A DNA stretch of 64,000 nt from Gavia stellata. Lineage: Eukaryota; Chordata; Aves; Gaviiformes; Gaviidae. The translations under genes and the position numbers were made by a program. This document shows, piece after piece, positions 28,901-40,900 of this stretch. The notes beneath the pieces were generated by a model. The model had not been told where the DNA came from. It made no database searches and saw only the letters and a program-made list of their open reading frames with translations. The DNA lies in the NCBI RefSeq assembly GCF_030936135.1, contig NC_082598.1, positions 31,552,687 through 31,616,686 of the forward strand. The letters run 5' to 3'. Numbering within the stretch: the stretch's first letter is position 1; each line of letters begins with the position of its first letter.

Positions 28901-31900
28901 TCTTCAGATGCCACAAATCACTGGAGCGTTTACAAGGAAAATCTCAGTATGGGCTTGGCCTGTTCTCATATATTCCCAAGCAAGGCATTTGATTTTTGGG
29001 TCACTGTGGGAGACGGTACAGGACCAAGTGGAATTTCAACAGTATGGCTCTTCTTAGGAAAGTATTATTGATTATGTCATTACTGCACAACTATGTATAA
29101 CTAGAAAACATAATTTCAGTTATTTGTGTATCTGGGCATTACAAACAGACATGAAAAATAGGTATTTGAGTTGAAGGCAAAATATGACCAGCATTTCTTG
29201 TAAGACTTGTTTGAATGGAATCAGCTGAAATAGTACACTCTCTTTTAATGGTTTTTAACTGAACAGAGTAAGCAGCTCAGCAGATCCGGTTTTGGATTCA
29301 CTCCAGGCACAGAGCCATAAGAATGATGTGGTTTCAGGGGGCTGAATCCAACATGCATGCAAGCAGGCATGTGCACAGAAGAGGAGCCAAATTGGAGTGA
29401 AAGAGGAGATGTACAGCCCAATCTGGGCTCTCTGCCGGTTAATATGGAACGTTTGTTCTGTGGCATTTCCTATGCAAACACAAAGAGTGCTTTTAAAGTA
29501 TAAGCTTTTTAATTTGCTGCAGGTGCCAACTAATGCAGAACAATTTAACTTAGGAGTTTTATTTCTGAAGTTATTAATGGTAAGCTGGTGTCAAGATGTC
29601 AGGTAAATAGTATCACTTTTAGCAAATTATTTTGCATGAAATAAAAGTGGGCCTGTATCCCGGTCCAGTTACTGAGGAAGATTTTAAAAATCAGATGAGT
29701 GCAAACTTTTTTTTTTTCTAAATTCCCAGTATTTATTTGCCTTTATTAGATGTGCAGCCCTGCCCCTCAGCTTACACTGAATGGCACCGCACTGATAGCC
29801 ACCCGGGTTGGGTGTGAATAGACGAACTCTCATTCACCTCTTGAATGATGATGTTTACCTCATCCCCATTACCTTGGGATGAGGTAAACCTGGTCTGGAG
29901 CGCAGCTTGATGAACCCATTCAGAAACTCCTCTGTGAGTGTGGTCCCTCCAGCTGTTATTTCATGGTATAATTGTCATATGTGGTAGCCATGCTGTTTCG
30001 CTGCTGAGAAGGGTCTGTAAGTCCTGTGGAAATACCTGTCCACTGACTGCAAACTGGGGAACTGGGAAAGCCCATTGGAGTTAATAAGGCTGGAAATGGA
30101 AGGTGCAGGCAGGAAACATTCATCTCTTTCCTCCTTCTTCTAGCCGACAGCTAGATTTCGGCTAGGATGGTGACTTCTGGCTGCTAAAGTACAAGAGACA
30201 CAAACCAAAAGAGACCAGGTTCATTTAACTGAGACCAATATGCATCTATGGAGATTTCTGAAAGGGTATTTAAACAAATGACTGCGCAATGGTAGAAGAA
30301 CAAAAAGTCATGCCTGCAACATCTCATGACCAGCTTTGCAAATAATCCTCCTTAGGCAACCATCATCCACAGGCTGTCAGCACAGGAAATTCTCAAGAAC
30401 AGAGGATTTGTAGTTTTGTGTTCAGAAATATGTCTAACTGAAACTTTTGAGAAATTTAAAGCAGATGCTCCTTTTCAGGGAATATGGCCTCTTCTCAATG
30501 GCATTGCAGCTTAAATTGATGTAACTCTCCATCTCTGATTTGAACTGTCTGTGTGTGTTTTTCCAAGTAAGAGTTGTGGGTTTTTTCTTTTCTTTCAGGG
30601 ATGATGCATTTTTAGAGTTCTTATGATTGACCAGGTAGAAAACGTATCTGTATGAATTTTTTGAGAGAGGATAATTGCATTGTAGTTACAGTATAAGCAC
30701 ATTTAAAAAAGAACATGGAGCAGGTTTAATGTTGGTCTTTGAAAGCAATATGAATAAATTTACTCAATGGTAACAATAATGACGCTCGTGGCTTGGATGG
30801 GTGCACTCTTTGCTGGGTAAAAAACTGGCTGGGTAGCCGGGCCCAAAGGGTTGTGGTGAATGGAGTTAAATATAGTTGGCGGCCGTTCACAAGCGGTGTT
30901 CCCCAGGGCTCAGTTTTGGGGCCGGTCTTGTTTAATACCTTTATCGATGATCTGGATGAGGGGATTGAGTGCTCCCTCAGCAAGTTTGCAGACGACACCA
31001 AGTTGGGCGGGAGTGTTGATCTGCTCGAGGGTCGGAAGGCTCTGCAGAGGGATCTGGACAGGCTGGATGGATGGGCCGAGGCCAATTGTATGAGGATCAA
31101 CAAGGCCAAGTGCCGGGTCCTGCACTTGGGTCACAACAACCCCATGCAATGCTACAGGCTTGGGGATGAGTGGCTGGAAAGCTCCCCTGCGGAAAAGGAC
31201 CTGGGGGTGTTGGTTGACATCTGGCTGAATATGAGCCAGCAGTGTGCCCAGGTGGCCAAGAAGGCCAACGGCATCCTGGCCTGTATCAGAAACAGTGTGG
31301 CCAGCAGGAGTAGGGAGGTGATCGTGACCCTGTACTTGGTGCTGGTGAGGCCGCACCTCGAATCCTGTGTTCAGTTTTGGGCCCCTCACTACAAGAAGGA
31401 CATTGAGGTGTTGGAGCGTGTCCAGAGAAGGGCAACAAAGCTGGTGAGGGGTTTGGAGCACAAATCTTCTGAGGAGCGGCTGAGGGAGCTGGGGTTGTTC
31501 AGTCTGGAGAAGAGGAGGCTGAGGGGAGACCTTATCGCTCTCTACAATTACCTGAAAGGGGGTTGCAGAGAGGTGGGTGTTGGTCTCTTCTCCCAAGTGA
31601 CAAGTGATAGGACAAGAGGAAACGGCCTCAAGTTGTGTCAGGGGAGGTTTAGACTGGATATTAGGAGAAACTTCTTCACTGAAAGTGTTGTCAGACATTG
31701 GAACAGGCTGCCCAGGGAGGTGGCTGAGTCACCATGCCTGGAGGTATTTAAAAGACGTGGGGATGAGGTGCTTGGGGACATGGTGTAGTGGTGGACTTAG
31801 CAGGGTTAGGTTTGCAGTTGGACTTGATGATCTTAAAGGTATTTTCCAACCTAAACAGCTCTATGATTCTATGATTCTAGTAAGCTGATTGAGATTTTGA

Positions 31901-34900
31901 CATTTAGTATTCAGCATGAGCTTTGGAGATTAGAATGCACTGAAAGAAATTGGCCAATGGACAACTATTAGTGGAGTTCATTTAAGCTAAATTTGTTCAA
32001 AAACCAAATAATACAGAGAAGAGCCTTCTACCCTGGAAGGAATGAGGACTACTGGAGATTCTTCTTCAATCTTCAAACTAATTTATGCAAGTCTGAGCAA
32101 ATAAACTTTTAAAACTTTGAAGTAATTTAAAAAAAAAAACCACTCTGTACAGTCCATAAATATTGAGGATCGACTATATTTCCTGGAAATACCAGGAAAA
32201 CAACACATTTTTACAGCAGAGTCCTCAAGCCATTCTTTTTAAAGCACAGACCATTCTCCACAATAGCTCTATCACCACACAACTCCCACCATGCATTGCA
32301 CACACAGTAGATCAAGAACTTGATCAGAAGATCAAGAGAATAACACACCATCCCTTCCTCCAAAACACATTGCAAGCAATATATATACACGCATGCATGT
32401 TCTCACCGTGGAACAGAGGCACAAATTGTTAGTTTCTTGGGTAGTTGCTCAGGTAACGCTGACGGTTCCAGTTTTCTGCCTGGGACAACAATTTGTCTAG
32501 GACTATGGCTTCTGTAAGAAGAAAGGAGCAGCCTTAAGAAACTGTTCTGAAGTAATTTTCTACTAGCATCAGAGGACCTTGCAGGAATACAGCAGAATTA
32601 CAGAATTGCAGAATTGCAGCCTTCACACTAATACAGACCCATTTCCTCTCTCCACCTCCTATTTACATAGTGGAAACATATAAGATCTCAAGTCAGAGAG
32701 TTGCACTAATAACACAAAAGCTGGATAGACTTTGTGAAACCCTTGCCTTTAGACTATGGGTGCACTGCCAGTAATCTAGGCAGGAATAAAACTCTGCCAT
32801 TCAAAACTGCCCACTATGCCAAAATGAGGTACTAAATGAATTTCATTACTTTCTCCCAATATCCAAATGGGCATAAATAATGTATAACTCAATGAGGAGA
32901 CTGAGAAAAACTATTCTAGTTTCATAACGTGATTATGTGGAATCTCTGCATGTACTTTTTGTCTTAATAGTTCAATACAGAAACCTGGTAATGTTTTGGG
33001 GTGATATGGATGAACTTTTATATAAGTGTCTAGTCCACTGGGTAACAATGGCAACCAAGACTGATCTGACCGGAATCTTTTTAGAGGTCCGCTTGCTGCT
33101 ACTAAAGGACATCTTACCTAGCCAACTGCTCACCTAAGCCATGCTACTGATTCTGTGCTATAGGAAAAAGATACGTCTTTGTTTTACATGCTACCTACTC
33201 CAATCTTCTGCAGTTCTCAGGGGCAAACTTGTGTTGGGTCTGTGTACATACCTGACATTTCCACTGAAGAGAAGCTGCACAGTTGAATTGAGTATCACTG
33301 AGCTGTAGATGTGCATAGCAACAACAAGACAGAAAAGGGAGATCTCTTTTGGAGAATTTTCTGTGCTTGAAAGAAAGTAAAGCAGCAAAATAACACGCTT
33401 CCTTCCTTCCTAACTGAGAATGATTCCCTGAAATATTTCAGGAAGAAAAGCTATCAATAAATGTTCCTTACTCCATTTGCTTCTTCTAGAGAATGTCTTC
33501 TAACTCTTTTGCAAAAGGTTCACTTTCAAAGATTGTATGGTATTTGTCTCTGCAGTAGCCAGGGCTGTAATTTCTGTAATTCACCCTACCAGAGGACAGA
33601 TATTATATGCTACTTATTTTACTCATCTTACACTTGATATAAGTGAAGCATACTTTCTTGTAACCCTTGAGAGAAGACTACTTCAACAAGGAAAATAAAT
33701 GGTGGGAAAGATCTTTTATCCATTCATCTACTGCATGTCCCCTGCATAAACTTCTTTGTGTAAACACGGTGATGTGGCAGTCCACATGAGCATGAGCAAA
33801 CATGAGTTTGTGCTCTGTTCCTACAAGATCAAGCATCTAAAAGAAGCTGGGTTTCCCTTCCTTTGTGGATTTGCCTCCTCTAAGGCAGGGTTATGCCAAA
33901 CTCTTAACATTTAAAACTTATGACTAAACATTACAATAAGAATACCTTTAAGACCTATAGATGCATGAGATGCAGGGCTTGGGGGCTGGAGAAGAAAAAG
34001 GTTGCCTTTTGGGGCTGTTTTAGCTTCTCAGTGTACACTTGGCTCATGATCTTATTTCTTTGAAACAGTAAGGCTTCATAATTAGCTTTTATAAACAAAG
34101 TCTTAATCTAGGACATAGATCAAAAAAATAGAAGGAGTGTTTCAAAATTCACAATAAGTTTGCAAAAGTTGGCAACACTGATGAGAGCTCAAGTTGATCA
34201 TCCAAAATCATGCAATAAATTCCTGACCTGGGTCACTTTGCAGGGAGAAAGAAGAGGGGGTGGCCATCGTGTTGCAGCAATGTGAGCCTCAAGCTGATTG
34301 TTTTTAATCCAGAGTCAGAACTTGTCTTGAGTGTTTCTGTGCAGCTTTCACATGGAGAAGGGGCTTGTTTTGCTCATAATATAAATACCTTTTTTTCCTT
34401 TTCTTTTCTTGTTTTTCAGCAACAGTTGGCCAAGAATATAAAATTTGGGCAGCCTCCACAAATGACAATTTCTGTGAGGACAATGGGGGAGGCAAACGCT
34501 AGTATAGAAGAGGATGTGTTGCTCAGTAGCCCCATGGAGACTGAGACTCAGCAGGACACAGTGATCTCAGACAGTGGTAATAAAGTAAGCACTTTAAATT
34601 GATGTATTCGTGGATTATCGTGGTACTAAAACAGTGAAGTTCACTGGGGTGTAGCAGATATCTCCAGTGAGGTGTAGCTGAGCTCAGTGGGCTGTTTTAT
34701 GTGGGTGGGATCTCTCAGCTCATGCTTCTTGGACTGGTGAGAAGCGTGTGCTCTTGACATCCTGAGCCAGGTCACACAGAGTTACTGTTTTGACTGTCTG
34801 CTCTGAACTTCCAGCAATGCAGACATCACTTACAGTGTAGCTAGAAGACAGGAAATTTTTCTGAGACAGAAAATGTCTTGAAATATGGACTTCCCAGCAT

Positions 34901-37900
34901 GGAAAGTTGTGCACAGCATCAAATGGCAAAACCGAAAATCATTCCAAAATGAGAGGGGTCTGGAGCCTAAATCTGTAAAATCCTGTGTCTTGGGGTAAAT
35001 ATCCATATTTCTCATGGACAGGAACTGAAGGCAAAGAAGGGGGAGAAACATTTTGAGAATGCTCCCTAAATCCAAATGTCCAGTATAATTCAAATAATTA
35101 TTCAAATTATCCATGAAGATTTTGATACCGGGAACTGTAGACATTCAGGTGTCCCGAAAGGGCTTCTTCAGGCAGTGAAGAAACACGGCGAGTGATGGAA
35201 GCTCTCTGGAAATCCTCTAAGACGATACGGGTTCTGTGTGTTGCTGTAATGGCTGAAGGGAGCGCAGGGGACAGAGGGACATCCTTCCCTGCCCGCAGGA
35301 GGCTGACTTTGTGCCTGGGAACCCTTGGGGAAGGCACGCAGCAACCCACCACGTGCGTGCAGCCTGTAAGATCCTGGAGGGACACCAGGGCATGGACCTC
35401 AGCTCATGTTCACTGGCACTAGTGCTAGCTACGTGAAAGGCAAAGGCAGTAAGCGTCCTCTGCAGCTCATGCCTATATTCAGCCGAACACACAGAAGGGA
35501 GATTTGAGACTGAGGTGGCCCAAATTCTTCATCAGTCTTCAAGGGGCAACATAGCTCCTCTATGACCACTTCCTTCATGGCTGTGGTCAGATCTGTCAGG
35601 GAGCCAGGCGTTTGGGTAGGACCTGCACAGTCACACCTCTCCCTCTGCAGTCTGCAAGGATAAAAATGCAGTCAAAGGTATATTTCTCATGCTTCACAAA
35701 TACTCCTTTTTGAAGCAGTCAGTTAAAGTGAATCAAGAGCATCCTGCGTGCACAAAAACTGCAGTGGTATTGTGGACAAGTTTTGGCTATGTACCCTGGT
35801 ACTAGGCGAGACTCTGTGTTTGATACCAACATACATTCTCTGCGGACAGTCTTCTTGCTGGGTCCTGCAGGAGACCCGAATGTCACCTAGTGACTTCCAG
35901 CTCGAAGGAGAAAATAATTCAAGCACTAAAAAACCATTGGAGTATCTTTGTGTAATAAGGAGGGAGAGATTCAGTCCTTACAACCTACTCTTTTAAATAT
36001 TATGTATTGAAAACAAAATTAATGTCCCTTTGCATAGTTCTTTTTCCAAATACTGAAGGAGCAGACATCCCTACTCAGAGGAGATTGCAGACACCAACAA
36101 ACCAACGCTATGTGCATAGGGTCAACCAGAGCACTTGCTACTTTCCTTTTCTCTTACTGTGTGCTACTCATTACCTGCTTTATCAGAGATTTCTGGTGCA
36201 TGGCAGCTTGCCTGGTTTCTGCTCCTGTCTCTGCTGTTGGCCTTGTAACTCCTCTGCCTGTTTATTTGCTTAGGTCCTTGGGGGACGGGGTGGCTTCTGT
36301 CTGAAGTTGGTGGCCAGGACCACATAGCGCTGCTCTACTTCAAACAGGTTTCCTGTGTTGCTTTGGGACTTTTGATTTTCCCCGACTGAGTAACTTGGAT
36401 CGATGGCAAGAGTTCTGTGTTTCATTTAACCTCTATTTGTAAAGTTGATTTTTTAGGCTTTATACTAACAATCATGTGCACCTGGTGTAATGGGATCCCA
36501 GCATTCATTAGGTTATGAAGTAATACTGTGATATAATGATCAAAGCCAATGTTTCTTGGTGCGATGAATGCTGCTTCAACCTCTGCGCCTTAAAAATCCC
36601 CTCCTGTGAGATGGCTTGGAGAGGGATGGTGGCTAAGGAGTCCTAGTGACTGATAGGCTCTAACTGCTCTGGAGGAGCCAGTTTGCTTTGTAAGAAGAGG
36701 AATTGTCAAGAATCTAGAGTTTAAACTCTTTGCAGCAGAGGTAATGCCTGATCAGGTTCCTATTCTTTTTCCTTAGGTGTAGGTCAGGAGAAAATAAAGT
36801 TATTAAGAGCTGATTGAAATCCTACAAAGCTGTGCTCTTTCATTTGATTTGGAACCTGGTTATTTTGCTAAGGAAGTGTGAGTGTTTTACCTTTTGTAGT
36901 GTCTTGTAGCAGCAACTGCTTCTGTACAGACAGCAGTGATTCAAGGAATAGCAAAGAAACTCATAGCATTTAGGAACAAGAATTGTCTATCCGTTGATCC
37001 TGTAGTGGCAGGACACAGGGTAAAAATCCTACTCTAACATGCATGATTTCACAAGTCCTTTGAACCATATTTATTAGATACTTTTCATTTTAATATTTAG
37101 CTATTGTAATCTTGTTTTCTAGTCCACTGACACCCCAGATTTGTCGAGAACAATGAATTTGCCTGGAACAGGACATGAAGTGGAAGAAAAGGTAACAAAA
37201 CTTTTACACTCAGTTTGCACCAAGTTAATTTCTTATTTTAGTTATTAGAAGCCTGACAGTCAGTTTTTGCTTTAATACACATTTCATTGTGCCATGATCA
37301 TCCGAGATTTTGTGAACGTTGGGCAGTTTGGGGGCTAGTAAATAAGCAATGACTAAGATTGAGAAATCTGTAAGAGTTGGTTGCAGCAAACAGCAGAACT
37401 CAGTCTCTGCCAGTCTTGCAGCATTCCTGCATTTGATGTATTAATCATACAGCCATAATTTTCGTAAGTATTACTACTACTTTGTTATGCCTACATGTAA
37501 TGCAATAAGCGTATGCAAAATGTTCCATCAGCTTTTAAGTAATTGGTTCCCTAATTAGCATATGTTTAACCTCAGAAGATTACAGAGCTGTCTTGAAAAC
37601 AATGTATGTGATTTTCTTTCCTTACAGAACATGTTTTCTCCCTTCTTTTTTTTCTGTCGTATTTTTCCACTTGGATTGTGCCAAATACCAGTCTCAGGAT
37701 GATAGCTCAGTGACTTACGGGAGAGACTGATTACAGGCTCACTCTTACTCGTCTAGACATACAGTGCCACTGTATTTATTCATAAGAGGAGTCTCACTAA
37801 ATCACTTTGTATTTGCACTTTCTGAAACCAAGTATTTGAAGGGCAAGAGAAAAAAGTACCAGTTAAAGCCAGTATTTTTGCTGTTCTTTGGTGCTAGCTT

Positions 37901-40900
37901 GGACAACTCCACATGACTGTGGAGGGAAGGTTTTCCACAGGCACTGTGCCAGTCTGAGATCCAATATCATAGTCATCATCTCCCATGCAGATAGTACAGC
38001 TCTGTAGCTGTTCTATTATAATGCTTAGTTAAGGCAATCTGACTTGCTCTTGCCTAAAGTGTATAATCTAAATTATTAAAAGATGTAGATATTTTTTCCA
38101 TAGCAAGCAAACTTTAACGTGTTCCAGTGTTTGATGTTGCTTAAAACTCTGCCTCTGCCCTTCCCATTCCCAACAACTTTTGAGTGGAACTAAACTGTGA
38201 AAAAACTTCAGTTAGAAAGGTCTAAGTAGATTTTAAGTGAAAAGTATAGAAACGTGTAGTACTGGAAATAGGAAAATATTACAGCTGTAACTTTCATGTC
38301 CAAAGTAAGTTCATGATTTGTATAATGGAAAAACAGGGTTTGAACTCTTTTCTGCTAATAACTCCTTTGAGTTCAAAACTGCAAAGGCTTTTCTTTGTGT
38401 GTGCATTATTTATTTATTTATTTATTTAAATGGAACAAATAGCTTAATAATAGCTTCTTGCATTTGTGATACAAACAGGTCACTCCAGTCAAATCATCTC
38501 GGCCAAAAAGACAATTTTCCTGTTCTGGCACAATTGAAACAATCAATTTGGATGCAGTTCCCCAGGCTGTTGCTTGTCTAGACAACAGTGCAGCTAAACA
38601 CAAGCTGTCAGTGAAGCCAAAAAAGCAGAGGATGTCAAGAAAGCACAAGAGATTAACAAAGGTATTGAATCACTGGTGAAATGGTGAGAGGAGGGGGGTT
38701 GCTTTTGAAGCTGGGTACAGACTAACCATAACTGAGTGCACCAGGAGTAGCTGTAGACAGAAGACTGTCTTAAGATATGACGAACACTGTTAGAGACAGT
38801 TTTTGAAAGCTTCTTCGACAAATCTTGTGTCTTCAGGGCAAAACAAAATGCATGCTTCTTTCATTTTGTCTTGAAATCAAGGTAGTGACCTAAAGATGAA
38901 ACCCTAGCTGGAGAGAAGATGCAAAGAAGTTTTAATATGGCCAGTTGAGACAAACACTACTTACACCTGAAGTACCTTCAGTAGGGTTTTACATTGGGAG
39001 AGCTTTCTGATTCTAGTTTTTCTAGTAAAAAAATTTGGTCATAAAAGTCTGAAGGATATCTGCCACTGTTAATGGTGCTCCATTATAGGCAATCAGATAG
39101 TGCAAAATTTGGTTGGGAAAAAAAAATAGATTCTCTAAAACTGGCATGTGTTCTGACAGTGATAATATCACTGTCTTATAAGAAAGAATAAGACTTAAGT
39201 AACACAGCTCTTGCTACAGCTAGAGTGAATTATCAAATCCTCACTTCGTACACTTACTGCGTGGCTATTTTGTTTTTTATCCTGACATCTTACCAGTGCT
39301 TGTAAATGGGACAAGACTATTCAACTAATACAGGGTTCAGGAGAGGCCACTGTCCTTTCTTACGCACCTTTTGAAATTTAAACCTCTTGTTTATACAGAA
39401 TGTTTAACTGGAGCCAAATGATGGCTCAACAAATAATAGCTAGACAGGGCATTAGCTGAGCTGTTTTCCTCAAGGGAAGTGCTGGAAAGCACTTTTCAGG
39501 TGCAGCTCACCTTCAGACCATGTCGCTACAGAGACAAGGAGTAAGCTGTGAAGAAGACCTGTATTCAGTTTATTGCAAGTATTGCACCCACGTGCCAGGG
39601 CTGTGGGGCAAGCACGGAGAACCAGAGATCAGCAGTTAGTACGTGCCTTGGTACAGTATTGCTGGGGAGCTCTAGGTTCTCTATCCATGGCATGGTCCCA
39701 CGGTTCCTGCAATAGAACTGGAGTCTCAGCACAGCTAATGGAGGAAGATATCCTGGCTCAGCGTTTGTGAAAAGCAACCAAATTGTGTTTCCCTGAGAAG
39801 TGTTCTTCCCTGGATAGCATTGCAGAGCTCTTTTCTGCAAGCAACAGCTTCTGGCTCTGCAAGTAACAGCCAGATTTGCCATGAAAGAACTGGCAAAACA
39901 ATGCCCTTAAGCAGTACTAATTATTTCAGGCTTAAAGGATGGAGTTCTAAGCAGTAGAATAGGCATATGAAACTTGTGCTCTATTCCTCAGCCTTCTGTA
40001 AATTTGAAATGGCAAGTCTCAATCTGGATTAGCTCATGTACACCAAATGGTGATTCAATATTTAGCATTATACTGTTATCATTGCTGGGACGTTTTCTGT
40101 CTTTTAAAGGCTATCATCCAAATAGGTGAGAGGCATGGGATATGTGATGATGTGATCCATAAACTGGGGTGGGTGTATTGGTGTGTTGGCTCTGGATCTA
40201 AATCATTGTTTAAAAAAAAAAAAAAAAGTTGTTTTGCATTTGCAACTGGTTAATTGTTTCTTCACTGTAAAGAATAACAAGCCAATAGCCAATATTCAGT
40301 AACTCCAAACTTGTCTCCCAATTTTAGGGATCACAAAGTTTAACAATAACAGAATTTGAGCCGGAGGACCTAGAAACTCAGCTATATGGAGACATATACC
40401 CAGGTTATAATGGACACATCATAGCAGACAAGCTAATCCAGAACAGAGATGAGCAGAAACAGCTTCAGCTGGCAGAGGAGAAAAGAATTGAAGATCACTG
40501 GGGCATCTTTGAGGCTGAAAGGATAAGGCAGATTGTAGAAATGGAAGAACAAAGAGAAATGGAAGGGCAAAGGTGCCAGGAACTTGAGCAGGTGCAAAAA
40601 GAGCAGGAAAGAAGGCATTGTGAAGAAGGGAGGAGGCAGTATCTCCTTGAAGGAGAGACATCTTTGAAAATAGAAGAGCAAATATGCCATAAAGAGGAGA
40701 GAAGACTGCTAGAGGCTGAAAAGAGGCAAGAGCTGGAGAAGCAGAGGCTGAAGGAGTTGGAGGGGCAACAGGGACGAGAGCTGGAGGAGCAGAAGCACCA
40801 GGAACAGGAGGAGCAACAGGGACGAGAGCTGGAGGAGCAGAAGCACCAAGAACAGGAGGAGAAACAGAGACGAGAGCTAAAGGAGCAGAAGCTCCAGGAA

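Larger units (their letters stand above)
23588..34419 (+). other. CRACD: CRACD intron, 10.8 kb
   Basis: Non-coding apart from the CR1 relic at 30784. Also contains a polypyrimidine run at 23990-24020, two hairpins (26533, 29853) and the duplication at 27987. Confidence 0.88.

Noticed and set aside
30910-31698. 262-codon ORF on the minus strand
   Set aside because: Exact antisense of the CR1 reverse transcriptase ORF; it is a shadow frame with no family resemblance of its own.
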